Shown here piece after piece: positions 1-13,900 of a stretch of 64,000 nucleotides of DNA (position 1 is the stretch's first letter; every line of letters begins with the position of its first letter). Made by a program: the position numbers and the translations under genes. The notes under the pieces were generated by a model. That model ran no database searches, was not told the origin of the DNA, and saw only the letters and a list, made by a program, of their open reading frames with translations. Source of the DNA: Varroa destructor (Eukaryota; Arthropoda; Arachnida; Mesostigmata; Varroidae); the NCBI RefSeq assembly GCF_002443255.2, contig NW_019211457.1:14917353-14981352 (forward strand), given 5' to 3'.

Positions 1-2671
1 AACGTACATTAATCGAGCGTAATAATTGAAATCAATCGATTCAAGCTATTTTCTCTCTTTGTTCATGTATTTAACGAGTTAATGGTCGTCAGAATGGTCA
101 CTGCAAAAACCTATTGTCTTGGTGATCAACAGGGCTGAGAGAAGCGGCGTTTATTCAAAGGCTCGCAACAGTCGCATCCTGACATATATTTCCTTCGACA
201 GGGCAAATATTCCCACCTGGTCGACAAAAATAAACAATCTCTGGTCACACCCTATTATAGTAGTATAACAATAATCCAGCTTTTACCGGTAAGTAATAAT
301 TGTCTCTGCCGGCGCTCGATGCTAAGTCACAAAACCATACCCTTCGCTATATGCAACGAAGATTAGGATATGACACTGTCCTACTGTTAAGGTAAGGCAT
401 TTTGCCAAATTCGATGTCTGCGGGTGTGACTCAAATGCTGTCTATTGACAGCTGTCTGATACGGGGCTCGTTGCCCTGCTGGCTGCAATGTATGCCTAGA
501 AAATTGGTACGAACATGGCCTTTGCTATCTGTCGGATACTGGGATAGCAACAAATCTTGTATAATACAATGGTTCTGCCCTGATGTCAGACGAACGGGTG
601 ACTTTAGTTGTGGCTTTTTGTGTCAAATCAGATGGTCCAATTTTATCGAAATCCATATAACAACTATACGACAGAATTTACATAGATGAAGTGATGACCT
701 ACAATAGAACTGCAAAAGCAAGCTTCTTACACTTCATAAAGTAGACACGTTTGCCTCTTTGCGGTTATCCCAAATTTTAAGCGTAAGCGTTCGAAAACAC
801 GCATCGATCTACACGTATCGGCAATTTACGTACGTTTAAACCACGCCCGCATCTGTAGCACGTGTATGTACAGGATACGATTTCAATGACACGAACTGTG
901 ATACCGTGGACATCGTCCGCCTCCCTTTACAATGATAACTGTTACGACGGTTAATCTCAAACAAACAAATCATAACCCCCTGAAATATGGAGCCGATGCA
1001 TACTTCCATTCCATACAAGTAACTATAAAAGTTCATTCACCAAATATATATATATATATATATATTGGTTGCCCCATATGGGCAAAGCCTGCCTATTGTG
1101 AACACAAAATCTATGTTAGATATTTGATTGTTTCTAACCTTTAGTTTGTTCGAAGTTTTCATTACTCGCAGCCTTCTTTTCCAGAATCGGATTGAGTAGT
1201 TCTTTATCGAATTCAAACACTGTTAACTTCATTGTTGCCGTGGGGTCTTCGTATGAACAGTCAGAATCTGCTGTTGTTATTGGAACGTTAGCCAGAATGA
1301 GATTTCACGGGGTCCTGAACTCTGGTAGATTATGCGAAAGATTCACAAAAGAATGATCAAGATGAACGTAGCCATCAGCTGAAGAGATCCGAGATCGAGA
1401 AGGTGTCCCGCGCATCAATCCATACGGTGCTACAAAAACGGCTGACTTCACCAGATGCAAGTGGCTAGTTATCGTCAAATACGTATTTTTGCTTCCCGCC
1501 CAGTATTTCTACGCGGCATCATATATCACGAAACTGAGATGGGTCAGTATCCTATGCAAAATTGTCTCATCGAGTCCTCCCCTGTTTTATTCCCAAATGC
1601 GCTTCGTTTACATTTCTGCTGATAATCCTTCAAACTGGATATAGCTGACAAATTCACGAACGCAAATTGCTTTTCTTCGGTACAATCCTCGTGGAAGTGT
1701 GAACGCTTGAGTATTTTAACTACCGCCGTAACTCGAATTGGCTCTATATATCTCTATTGACGTGTTGTTCTGTACAGCTTCACGTACGCACATAAATCAA
1801 ATGTGCAAAGTAATGACACTAAGAAAAAGTATTTCTTTCACGTACGAGTACTGAAGATTTCTCAATCTTTTAATCGGCTTCACTTGACAATTAACCACTA
1901 CTTTTTACGACAAACTCTCTGTTCGTTTCGTGCATAGATGACAGCTATGCGAAGCGTGCTTTTCCCGGCTAAACATCAAGCGACTCTGGAAACGTCATCG
2001 CACTGAGACGTAGTCGTACCTTTACGTTGTCCTCTCGTGTCGAACTGTCGCCGGCAACTCCTTCGTCACTGATACGCTCTAGGCAAGCATTCTCCTGAGC
2101 TAGCTGATAACATCCTGATGCTAGTGAACGTCAACGCTAGCACAAAACCGAGGTACAAGTCCATACTACAGTAGCGTATCGGTTATAGCAGATTTTACCA
2201 ACAGATCCTCCCACTTTTGGCTAACCAGCAATAATCTATTGCCTCGTTAGCTGGATTGAATGCTCACAAGAATGCTAAACGAGTAATTAACGCTACGGTA
2301 CATGCCAGCAGTGCTAGCAGTATTCCATTATTCCTGGATGCCTCCTGAATAACGGCAAACAAGCAAACGGCTTCCCACTGCCCCTGATGTTTTGCCATCC
2401 ACTCGCGTGTACGTCATTGTCAAAAAATAAGATCACCCATTTAAAGCGGCCGCTGGTACGGAAACTATGGGGAACGAGATTATTTCCGAAACACCTGTCC
2501 AGCCTTGCGCCGCAACCGTGCTACGTTACGGCCGCTACCACAAATACTGAATAGCCTGCCTATAACGGATGTTATTTCGTGAATCATGAACTTGAATGGC
2601 TGCAGCAGTTATTATTGGCGAGGAACTTTCTTAAAATTATTATTATTACTACTATTATTACATGATAAAAA
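1..2671. other. Intergenic, no gene seen
   Basis: The ORFs here are short and have no recognisable domain. The only clear landmark is a 22-bp (AT)11 tract at 1044-1065. Confidence 0.6.
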
Positions 2672-2929
2672 TTAGTGTTTATTATGAATATGACGATTGA
2701 AGTCGGTAGTGATTTTACACTGTTGTCTACTGCTGCTACGGTTAGCACTATACCAATTAGCTTCTTCGTCCTCCACTAGATTTCTATAATCTACGGGTGG
2801 CTCGAAGTTGTCACCGGCTAGTGGAACAAACGACAACCATCGGACGCCATTTCTTTGAGTAGTATCTAATATATTCAAGTATACGGGTTTATGGTGGTCA
2901 GCCGTAGGCTGAAGTAACACTGAGCCCTG
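2672..2929 (-). CDS. Possible orphan terminal exon
   Basis: After a good acceptor (CCTTTTCAG, exon start about 2929) an open frame runs 85 codons to TAA. It is rich in D, E, R and S, with stretches such as NGVRWLSFVPLAGDNFEPP and YRNLVEDEEANWYSANR, unlike the low-complexity translations around it. No upstream exon or family could be identified. It could be the last exon of an unrecognised minus-strand gene or chance. Confidence 0.22.
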   Translation of the reverse strand, partial: QGSVLLQPTADHHKPVYLNILDTTQRNGVRWLSFVPLAGDNFEPPVDYRNLVEDEEANWYSANRSSSRQQCKITTDFNRHIHNKH

Positions 2930-5746
2930 AAAAGGCGCACATCGGCCGACAACGGTGACCAGAAATAGCCGCTACCTTATCGACTTGTTATGTTTGATAT
3001 GGCACCAGTTCGCGATCGATCTATCCTATTCCGCTGGATTCTTCGCTGGCTTATTGTTGTCGTTCCTTCCCTGTTATCGTTGGTCTGTCTGTAATTGTTT
3101 TCACAGGTCTGATGCCTCTTCACGCGTTACCCAGACACTGCTAGCGCATCTTTCAATGTCTCGTTGAGTATGGCTTATCGTATTCAATCACCGTGGCCGG
3201 AATATCGGAGAAGTGTAATAAACACTACTGCGATCACAAATGATTGCGTAATCAGCAAATAGTCCTGTGTCGTACAGTTGTGTAAATAGTTATATTGACA
3301 CTACCCCGAAGTACAATTTGCGTGGCCCATGATCCACGGCATACTCCGTCCATACAAGAAACACTATTGCATAGTGTATCTGAATAGGGCAAAGCCAGTT
3401 TCACTGTTAAATCGCACTATAACACACGGAAACATCTCTATTGCAGCACAAATTTAATATTTTACCAAACAGATGAATTGGTTTTTGACCGTTCTCTCTG
3501 TGATGTTTCCACAGTTCAACTGTTACTACCTCAGCGGTTATGTACGGTCGATATCTACTGGTAACTCGATGACCGCGTGCGTCAGCCGGTCCGTACTGCC
3601 GCTACATCGCCAAATGAGGGTTTCTCTGAAATTCGCTTGCCCCGCTCAATTCCGTGGACTCTCAGTCACAACTACGCCAAGCATATACAGCCAATAAGAA
3701 TAAATAACAGCATACGACGCAAAAGTGTCAGTATCAGTTGTAATTGAGGTGCCAAGTAGATCGACGAGCGCTGCGGTACTATGTAATGAAGAATTGCTCC
3801 GTAATGCGCGCAGATGCCGAATGACTCCGATAGGTAAACAGTAACCAGATTCAGCAATAACTAAACAATTCTGCCATTGGTAAATGCATTATAGAACGAG
3901 GTGGTTGGAGAATCCGATTAGATGAAAAGACGCACTAAATTTTTCTATGTCTGTCACTCTTCGTAATGCCGTGGGTAGCCAGCGAGAGGAACACCGTCAA
4001 TACAATGAGTAGCCACAACACTCACGGAACACGCGCGCGGTCTGTATTCGGAGACGCTGCTCTGCGCCCAACACTGATGTTTGAGGGCCCATGTTCGACC
4101 TCTCCAATCACTCTGACCCGTTAACGCCACTACATTCAACTCGTGAATGGAGAGCAGAGCCCAATCAAAGTCAAAAGCGCTCACTACAAATAAATCTCGT
4201 GGTCGACCGCTCCTGCCCCTGAAGTAGTCTAGCTTTTCCTCTTGGAACGACTCAGTGCCGTGTGTCAAATAGATACCCGAGCTTCATATTATGTTAGAAA
4301 TGTACCATAGTGTTTCATGATCTCGCGGACTTGTGGGTCTTAGGCGGTCCCACTTGATTGGGTTTTGCTAGCTGATGAGTGGAGCAAATACTTTGACGTC
4401 TTTTGCCGATGAACAAGACGAGATGGCAGTGGCGAGGTGGCCGAAGCGGGCCCTCCTTTCAGCTTTTCTTCACGTAGCGTCAGGCCGCCGTTTCACTGCC
4501 GAGCGGCTGAAAGCCAGCGGTAGAGCTGACACTTTGCTCGTCCGTATCCGCGCAGGGACACCCTAACCCTCTTCGTCGTCATCTGCCTGTTTTACAATAC
4601 GTACGCGCCAGTCGGCACCGGCTGGCGAAACCGGTGGGAGAGGAAGATTACAAGGACGCCTGGCATACGCCACCCTCCACCTTTTGCCACCCGTGGCCGG
4701 AACGGAATCAATATTGTTGAGAACAAAATGGACAAAAAAGACGGAGGGGGTAAGGGAAACGATAAATACGCACGAGACTGATACAAGTGAACGATACAAG
4801 ATACTCGCTGAGGCCGCTAGCGGCTAATGATCGTGAAACCCTTTCCTTCTACCGGCTGTCATCCTTCCCGACGTACGTGCTGCTGGAAACAGAGCGCAGC
4901 GTTACCCTAACCACAACTATATGATCATAAAAAATTAGACCCAAAACAGCAGAACAGATCCATACCGTATTAGTTAATGAGCAGAGGTTGCGGGAACGTA
5001 GGGAAGTGGCCACGCGTATTGTCTTGCATATGGCAGAAGCGTGTGGACACGCACAAGTGAATAGGAACGAATAATGATGAGAAAACTGATGACTGACAGA
5101 AGGATTCGCCCCGCGTAAATGAATGCAACGAAGCGATCACCATAAGGCGTCAGAAAGCTGCTTACGTAATTTGAGTGTTCTGCCAAGAAACTGAAAGATA
5201 TATGCATACATATATGGATCACGCAGCGCGCCGTAGAAAAAAACGCGACTTCTGAAGGATAATGATCTTATAACCTAGCCTGCATTACAGAGGGAAAGAT
5301 GGCTCGAAGGATGGACGTCGAACTCGAGTCTAGCTTGTTTGGGGCGTATGTGCTCGTTTTGATATAGCATTTAATATGATTATAATATTCCATATCTTTA
5401 TATAGAACGCTGAAAGAATACATACTTTTTAATTGTACTACTAAACTGTAAGTAGAACTTCACTTTTAATTTTCTTAACTGTAAGGTCATTTCAATTAAT
5501 TTTATGATTAGTTTCTGTGCGCACCCTCGACACGACGGTTCGTACGGTGAAGCTTTAAATCGAAAGGGACCAGGGACCATTACTTCCAATCCTGCGAATG
5601 ACACACACTATACAATCTGTGTGAGCACAAAAAGTCACGTATGTTTAAAGAAAAAAGAGTGGATTTTTATAGTGCCGCAGAGCTGTTCGACCGGAAATTG
5701 CAACCGAATCGGGAACTGGGCACTGATTCGTATTAGGGAGCATAGT
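2930..5746. other. Intergenic, no gene seen
   Basis: A 104-codon minus frame (3954-4268) and several 60-80 codon frames occur, none with a motif or paired splice sites. Nothing else was recognised. Confidence 0.5.
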
Positions 5747-6073
5747 TTATTTTATATAATGCAATGGTAAAACGAACTGGTAAAAGTTATTGTCATGCCA
5801 GGTCGAACTATATTTTGGGTTAGGTTTTTCACCGAGCATCAGTCGAATCAAAAAGGGTCTCTGTTGTTTGGCTTTCTGATTAGTACCGACCACTTTCCAT
5901 TTGTATTGTGTTAGACCGTACGGTTGACAGTAGGTGAGCAAGACGATGCTAATGACAACTACCAAAAGTGTTATGGCAAACGCACGGAAGACCAGAGAGA
6001 CCACTCCTCTAAACAGCATATCCGTACTTTTGATCTGATGCTTAAAAACCTCTTTCAGATTCGTTTCTGCCAA
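5747..6073 (-). CDS. Possible exon encoding one membrane segment
   Basis: An open frame of about 110 codons encodes a charged start (TNLKEVFKHQIKSTD), one strong hydrophobic segment (FAITLLVVVISIVLLTY) and a polar tail. T-rich DNA can give such segments by chance, no ATG begins the frame and no splice partner was established. Confidence 0.15.
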   Translation of the reverse strand: MAETNLKEVFKHQIKSTDMLFRGVVSLVFRAFAITLLVVVISIVLLTYCQPYGLTQYKWKVVGTNQKAKQQRPFLIRLMLGEKPNPKYSSTWHDNNFYQFVLPLHYIK

Positions 6074-6789
6074 TTGTAATGTCTAGCGAATTGCCGAGCG
6101 CGACTGCGGATATCAACGATATTCAGGACCCGGTGCCGTTCCTGCGCTGAGCGAAACTGCTCCACGACAAACGATGATGTCGTAATAAGTGCTCCCGACT
6201 CACATCTGCTCACACCCGTAAGGAACGCGCGACTTCATGAATCGAAAAACGATCTAGCCCAATCGCCGTCCGCTGTTTCAGCTTACCATGTATATATAGT
6301 ACACGTTACATACAATTTACGTTTACATATCTAGTAACGATATAGCAAAAATAATGCATCAGGTCATAAAACTGCCCGTTTTTACTTCAGCTTTTTAGTC
6401 GCTCAGTAAAGCTGGACACATATAAACGATAGATTGGCGACAGAAGATCGGAGCGCACGTTGCTTCATGAGTGCACGATGGCAGTTCAAACACGGACCGT
6501 GCGCTCACCGTATCTAGCATTATTACGGCTATAATATATATCAATATTACCTCTAGCAGGATAATAGACGCCGATTCAGATATCATTAACTGATAGCGTT
6601 TGTGATGCTAGCTGCGGACCGAACGGGTCAATAGTCCTACAAAGCAGATATATATATGCATATATATACACATCCATATGTATTAGTATCTGCATGTTAG
6701 CGGACGGATGTGGCAAACACTCAGAAGTTGCCGAAGCGCCAAAAGATAGTTTTTTGTGATTCTTCTTTCTCCCAATAGTACAGCATCAG

Positions 6790-7191
6790 CTACAGAAGCG
6801 GAGCGATTGTGTGAGCCTCTGGTCCTGAATACAGAAGTGTGCCATGGTCGATAGTATGTAACTGACTTGAGAATATTGGTCGGATGACTTTATGGTATTT
6901 GGCCCATGTTGGCGGCAACAGATAGTAGCTTACGGTAGCAGCAAACATAATGGCTAGCCCGGAGACTTCTTCTGCCCAACCTCTAGAGCAGAAATCAGCA
7001 GAGGAATCTACGGCACCAAATATAGTACCTAAGAGATAAGTGCAATACAAGTATCGAGTCACAAACGACTTCGAGTCAAAAACGACGGAAAGCAGATCAG
7101 CATAGCATAAATGGGAAACGATAAGAGATATGATCTCAAGAAGAACGATATCAATGACTAGGAAAACTGCGCTAAAAGTAGCCAACATCAC
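6790..7191 (-). CDS. Possible exon of a multi-pass membrane protein
   Basis: An open frame of 133 codons encodes about three hydrophobic stretches (FSAVFLVIDIVLLEIISLIV, YLYCTYLLGTIFGA and LAIMFAATVSYYLL) separated by polar loops. It resembles fragments of arthropod multi-pass receptors only in general character. The length is near what chance allows in 64 kb. Confidence 0.18.
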   Translation of the reverse strand: MMLATFSAVFLVIDIVLLEIISLIVSHLCYADLLSVVFDSKSFVTRYLYCTYLLGTIFGAVDSSADFCSRGWAEEVSGLAIMFAATVSYYLLPPTWAKYHKVIRPIFSSQLHTIDHGTLLYSGPEAHTIAPLL

Positions 7192-7232
7192 CTTGAAACG
7201 TGCTGTTGTTAATTTGGGGATTTGTCACTTAA

Positions 7233-10200
7233 GAAAGCGGAACCTTGTAAGAATACGGAACTTTATTCAAGTTCAAGAAGAGGTATTCGGTGTAGACGTA
7301 GAGCGTGTGGCTTGCTCAAGGAAGTAAAAAATGCTTTTAGATTGATTTTCCGGTCGAAGTGACCGCGAAGGAATAGTAGAGTCTAAAAAGTAAACGATTT
7401 GCTGCTAGATATTGTGTATGAATGTAAACGGCGTCGCGATCGTGTTCGCCATTTCGAAAATTGGTTAGACATTACATTTCCCATAATGATGGTACGTATT
7501 TGTCTTTTTATTCAGCAAATAAGCATAAGACACTAATCGATCTATAATATCGCGGTGATAAACGCTATGATAACCAGTCTCCCTTAAATATAGAAGATAT
7601 TCTTTTGAGGATTATCCTAATCAATAGTCTACTATTTTATAATTATATATAAAAATTTTAAGAGAAACACTATTTGTGAGCAGCATCATTTCTCCTTTGC
7701 TACTTGCTTCCGACAAGCTGTTTAATACACTCACATTTGATGAATTTCTTACAGTATCAAGTCAAAGTGGCATGAATAGATATCCATACCTTTAGCACTT
7801 TAATTTTCCATTCAGCGCTTCACACAAAAAAAAGGATACTTTTTATGCGACAACAACAAGTCGACCATTTAAATGCGGTCCATTTATATATCGTCGTCGT
7901 ATACCAATCTGGCTGATCGCCGATGCTCCAAAACGGAACACATATATACCATTTATATGCAAAGTAAATCGCCTTGCTCATCGTTCCCCTATTCTTTATA
8001 AAATGCTGCTTTCGTACGACGCCCTACAATGGTAAATCTCTCGCTTGACGTATACGCACGTCGCCACCTAATCAGAGGTATCTCGCGCGAAAACCACGTG
8101 CATCTACGAAAAGCATTCAATCCAAAATGCCCCAATAAACAGATACACCCAATAATATATTCATATACGCACACGTACACACACAGACAGAGGTACAAAA
8201 ACAAAGACAAAACCACATAAGCACAAATGCACATTCAAAAAAGCCCGTGTACACTCGCACAGAAATCTGCGAATCTTCAGAACAGCGACTCTGAAGAGAG
8301 AATTGCCGGTATGGTTATTGCTCCTGTCATTCTTAAAGCACCCCACGACAGCAGTGATGACTGTCCAAGTGCTGACGGAGATATCATCATAAACGTGATA
8401 TCAATGAAATGGTGAGCTTTGCGCGATCGGTCCGCTAACAACAACAGTCGCTGTTATCATTGGTACAGCCCGACAGCTCTTTAATATCCAATAGCCGTCG
8501 CTTTTTTCGCTGTCACTTCTAATGTTCCAGCAGACGCAACGTTGTTCTGGTGAACTTAGCTTTTCAGCTGTATCGGATTTCGCTGCTTGAAAACCTGAGC
8601 GAGCTTCTGCTGTCGCCGTCGTAGCAGAAGAAAACTGACAGAAGATTCTGCCGAAATCTGAGCAGCAGCAACGGCAGCAGCTGTAACAGCCGGTGTAGGT
8701 GGAGTACCATCGGCGAAATCTTCACGTCACTATCGTGGACGGTTGCAGGTTAGAGAAAAATCTTCTAAGACGCGTCACAGTATTTCCCCTTCCAGTAACG
8801 TTTTTCGAATGTCCCTGTTGTATGTTGCAGTCGGCACTGTTCCTTCATTGTTGCTATACATATAAGGGATAAAGCTAGACTAAATGCTACCTCGTCTCTA
8901 AAGAAGAATCGATGTTGTCACGATCCAAAAAGCTTTCGCATACGTGACATGCGATTCCGCACCGTGATTGCACCGCTAGATTGGAGAGGTCGTGACATGA
9001 GCCGTGAAGGAGAACCGTTAGCAGACGCGGCCTCGTCAACGCCGTGAAAAGGGGAGCAGTTCTATAGATATTATTCTAACAGTGATAGCAAATATTGCAG
9101 AAGAGAAAATAGCGACAGAAGAGAGTGTAATGACAGCAAACGAGGCCGGACACAGTGGCACTGAGCGTTTGAAAACGACCGCCAGTTAAGTAACGACGAC
9201 GACGACGACGACGACAATAACAACAGCGAAAGGCGAAGTATAGAAAGTATGAGCAGACGACAGAAAAACGGCCAGGCCCGGGTTGCTAAACGGGCCAAAG
9301 TGGGATGATAATAACGGCGAACAACAAATCGAACCCAGTAGAAGTTATGTCATGGCGATGGCCAACGACCGTAGGATCTTCTGGTTTGTGGCCGAAATTA
9401 TTGTGGATGGAGGTTGGCATCGAAATGTGTGGGCATAATGAAGGCGTATCGGCCAACAGATTTGTTGTGTTATCTGACTTCAAAGCTAAAATGTCAAGAT
9501 GCCGGATCTAGTTATAAGCCACACTTATAGAAGTGCTGTAGCGGAAAAGGGCGTAACGGGACCTCTGATGGCGATGATATTTAAACGACTTCGATGGATG
9601 CGTCACCTGTCGCAAACACCAGTGGACAACATCAGCCTAATAGCTTATACCAAGGTCATAAAAATACTGAACAGAGCTCGATTAGGAAGAGTCATTACAG
9701 ATATACTAAACGAAAGCCCAATATCGTTATTAATTGCACAGCGCTTGTTCTGCGATTCAACTTTTGACTGGGTCCTTCAGGTAATGGACCTAGGGGCTAG
9801 TGTTGCGAAGTTCGTGATGGCGGTATTAGGGCAAAAATCGATCTGAACACCAGTAAATGTTCTCTTTTGAAATAGTTTTCGTCCGAGTCTCAACGGTTTC
9901 TATCTAAATGCTTTAAAACATTTTTAGCTAAGCGACTCGCTTAACCGCCAACGAATAGCAACAACCGATGCATCGAGAGCTGTAAACATTTTCATATGAA
10001 CACCACAGCCTTTGACTATCATAAGTCATATATAATTCAATTACAAATATAATAAATCAATTTTTTGTAGATCGCAAGACTAAAAACCGTTATACCAATC
10101 GAGGCATAGACGATGTCGCCAAATGGTAACTTTGGCTCAACAATGCGTTAAGTATTTAAAGCAAAATACCGACAACTCTTAAATGAAACATTTCAGGGGT

Positions 10201-10888
10201 ATGAAAACGGTAGATCTAGTAGTTCCGTCTCGAGTTACAGCAATGTACAACCGACCGCCGGCACGCTATTCGACTAGAAGTGGCTACAATAAAATTTCAT
10301 GGAGCAGAAGGTGGCCAAAATTTTTTGGCTCGCCCTGTTGAGACAACGGAGTGGGTTGAGAACCGGAATTAGCGGCGTTGATGTCGTTGTGGCTGACAGA
10401 GTTTGTTCTATTTACATTTACCATTAACGACATTTGAATCTACCAGATGAGAATAAATCACCAGTTGATCATTAGCCGATGTCGCGCCGGTCCTCCGGTG
10501 ACACGACCGATCACAATTTGAAAACGTCCTAAGGGAACAATAGGACAAAATACATGTGAAGACGTAGTCACTACCCGAAGCCGTCTGCCTGCGGCAACTA
10601 TCCAGCTCTGATTACGTTGGTGTCTACTATACCTTACTTACAAGACGAGATACTTCATCAAGCAGCTATTGCTTCATTTTAGATAAATAGTCTCTAACGA
10701 TGGAAAAAATCAGTTAATCAGAATCAGTGTTCTAGAATCGACCATCTACGAATTGCGAATTGTCATGCCTATCGAATCGATGGGTAAATTAATCAGTTAG
10801 GCAAGTTGTGTCTTAGATGTGACGGGTACGCCCGATCTAAATAATCGGTGCGCGGCACTAAATTACAGGAGAGGACGTGCCGGCAGCG

Positions 10889-10930
<42 letters not shown>

Positions 10931-13900
10931 TTTTTTTTTTGTTTCTAGTAGCTATTTCCATGGAAACTCAGAGCGTTTTCGAGTGTTGAACGCGAGTTAC
11001 AGGTCAGGCAAAGCGCAGATATGGCGAGAAAAATCACACGTAAATGTTGTGTCGTCTTAATCGTCTGCCGTGATGGTGGCGCTGTATGGAAAGACTGCCG
11101 ATTTCCTTCGAATGTGGACTGGTATCGGAGCCATAGATACTATCGGCGTGGCACTCAATTTCATTAGCCGCAACGACAACAATGACGCTGTCGTCAGCGC
11201 AGTCGCATCATTAAGACCATGAAATCATTGAATCATGAAGACATGATGATTTGATTTTTCGCATTATCATGATGTCGGAGCTGTGACTTAGCGGGGTGGC
11301 CCTATTCGTCTTTTACTGGCGACAACTTTGGCCAACGAGTATCCTTCTGTTTTATCTTCCACTTGCGGATCTATCTAAGCGTGAAGCAGGCACATGAAAA
11401 ACGAGTAAGATCGAACGCCCTTGGAAAAAAGTCACCAGGAGAACGAATATAATAAATCGATGATAGTATAACGAAACATGGCCCGCGAGACGAAAAACGC
11501 TTGTAGAGATAAAGTCTCGATGGCTCGCAGGAAGATGCTGTAACATCTCGAAAATAAGGAGCGGTCCGTCACTAGATATACCGCGAGTTCGCGTCCTAGC
11601 GGCGATGATTGCTTCAATGCTGATCACCAAGAAGCAGTAGATCGGCAATACTTGCGGCAGTCGCAATAGTGTAGTTCTGCTTCTCGAGTCACCTAAATTT
11701 ATTGTAGTAAGAGGTGGCCCGCTCTACGGACAAATATCATGCATCTATCATCTGCAAGACGCGTAAAATTGAGTAAATCAGAAGCAAGCTACTAGCTGTG
11801 GTAAGTGTATCGTGTCTATAGTTGCGTGTAGATTTTTCGAAATGTGTCAAATATGGAGCCACTAATTACGTGTCTTGCCATATTCGCCTGTTTCTCTAAA
11901 AGCGTCTTTTTCCTTCACCTCATGCAACTCTTGAAGCGTAGGACAGTGTCTGTCAAATAGGTTAACTCATCTCAAGACATTAAATTCGACATCCTTTGAT
12001 AAATTTGCCCCTATATTTTTTCTCATACGCCAATGCTCATGCGTCAACCAGCCAAACAAATATCTATAACAAGAACAATATCCAGATTATTTTTGGTTTG
12101 CCATATGTTTCTGACGGGATAATTTAAACTGCTCTATCTGTGCTAGCTGGTCACTTCCCTTAAAAACAGTAGTCGTCCGCATCATCTCAAATCTATTTCG
12201 CTTCTACCTGGAACGCCGCATCTAATCACATATATATTCTCACCAGAAATCGACTCCACAAGCTATCCGCTTCTCAAACGCGTGTCATGCTTGCTGTTAC
12301 TATTGTTAAGCCCAAAATATACTTAGTTAATTAGTTATAGATTCGGTTTCATCGGATCAGTAGCAAAATGCATTTCGCATCGAGACCTTTTTTCGTATTA
12401 TTTTCCTGCAGGCGATTCACCGACGTTAGGTGATCTTCTTAGTTAAGCTAACAGCCAGCCCAACAACGGCGACCCGCAAGATGTCACCCCCCAGACAAAT
12501 CGCGAAATACCCGCCTTAATACTATTACGATAGTAACCCACTTTTGATTTGACGGCTTCCCCAATGACGACAGCGTACACGTCGTCGTCGTCGTCGTCGA
12601 CGATAATGATGGAACCACTGTTCGCTGGTGATATCAGCACGTCTTCTAAAGAGCGAACATTTCATGAGTAAACGATCAGGGCCTCCGCTGGCGGAAGGAC
12701 GACGGGGTGTTGAAAGTACCTGCTGCCAAAAGTGATGATCTCTTATATCCATCTATCTGTACTAGTAAAAGTTCACAGGTTTATTCATCCCAAGAAGAAC
12801 CTCCAGAGAACTGACAAATCGAGTTAATTGCTTGTGAGTCGTTAAAGTTCTCTCCTGGAATGGCCTGCGTGGAAGATGAATTGGTGACCGCATCAATACG
12901 CTTGCTTCTAAAGAAAAGTTCCTCATGAAAGAACGTCATGTCAAGTTGGTTGGCTGTAGACCGAAGGTCGCATAGTTCTACTCATTTTTCACATTTGAGA
13001 ACAACTCTGCGCTATCGTTTAGAAATACTAGTAAATTATACAATTAGCCCTTTGCGGTTACACAGGTAAAGTAAAATGACTGGCAGTAAAACGGGCGCGG
13101 AGCAAAGCTCGTAGATTGCGCTCTAGTAGATATTAAATGTCACTAAGATAAGTAGGACCAAGATTTTAATTGCGATAGATTTCTTGCTCCTTTCTAATCG
13201 GATAATCCGAGTGTTCGCTCCGGACGCCATCCTTTCTAAGAAGCAATCGAATATAAAGTGATTATATAGGAGGAGTTAGTGTTACCCAGGTATTTATGAC
13301 TTAGCACGCCTATACGAGCTTCGCCCAATAAGCCATCACTTAGCCGGTTGCTAATCCCAAGTCTAACGTCAACTCTCTAGCCTTGCTACAGCCGTCAGGC
13401 CCTTGAAGAGCTTCACACTAAATTGGAAGTGCACCCATCCCCCGCTTGTTGTTTCTGTGAAAATTTGTTTCATTTTATACAAGGGCCTAAATAACTGGAC
13501 ATGAAACATGTGTTTCTATGCATTTGCCTTGGATGTGGCTGATCTAGTCAGTATCTACACTGAAGTGGGCACCACAAACACGATAGGTAGCGATAGAAAG
13601 AAGCCCTAAACAATGTACATTGTGTTAAATTCATTGCGATCGAACGTTACTAGGAAAAAAGTCCCTAATAGGGCTTTTTGGAAAACATTGAAGACCACCT
13701 TAAGTAAGTTGAAATCGGGACTGATGATACTGTGGATTTATGGATTTACATATACGGGACTAACGTTGGAACATTGTTACTAGCATCATAAGAAGACCCT
13801 AACAGAAATATGAAAAAATGTACGGAAGAAAATGACGACGGAATGTTTATAGAAAAGAAAAAATATACGACAGAACAATCTCCTATAGTTCTAAAAAATA

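Noticed and set aside
4419..4460. GGCGAGGTGGCCGAAGCGGG-like stretch suggesting a tRNA D-arm
   Set aside because: No matching T-arm or acceptor pairing at the right distance.
9305..9846. Two overlapping plus-strand ORFs (68 and 115 codons)
   Set aside because: They are in different frames with no shared motif and no splice sites joining them.
13655..13679. Hairpin followed by T run resembling a bacterial terminator
   Set aside because: The window is eukaryotic, no gene ends there, and the stem has a mismatch; a chance palindrome.
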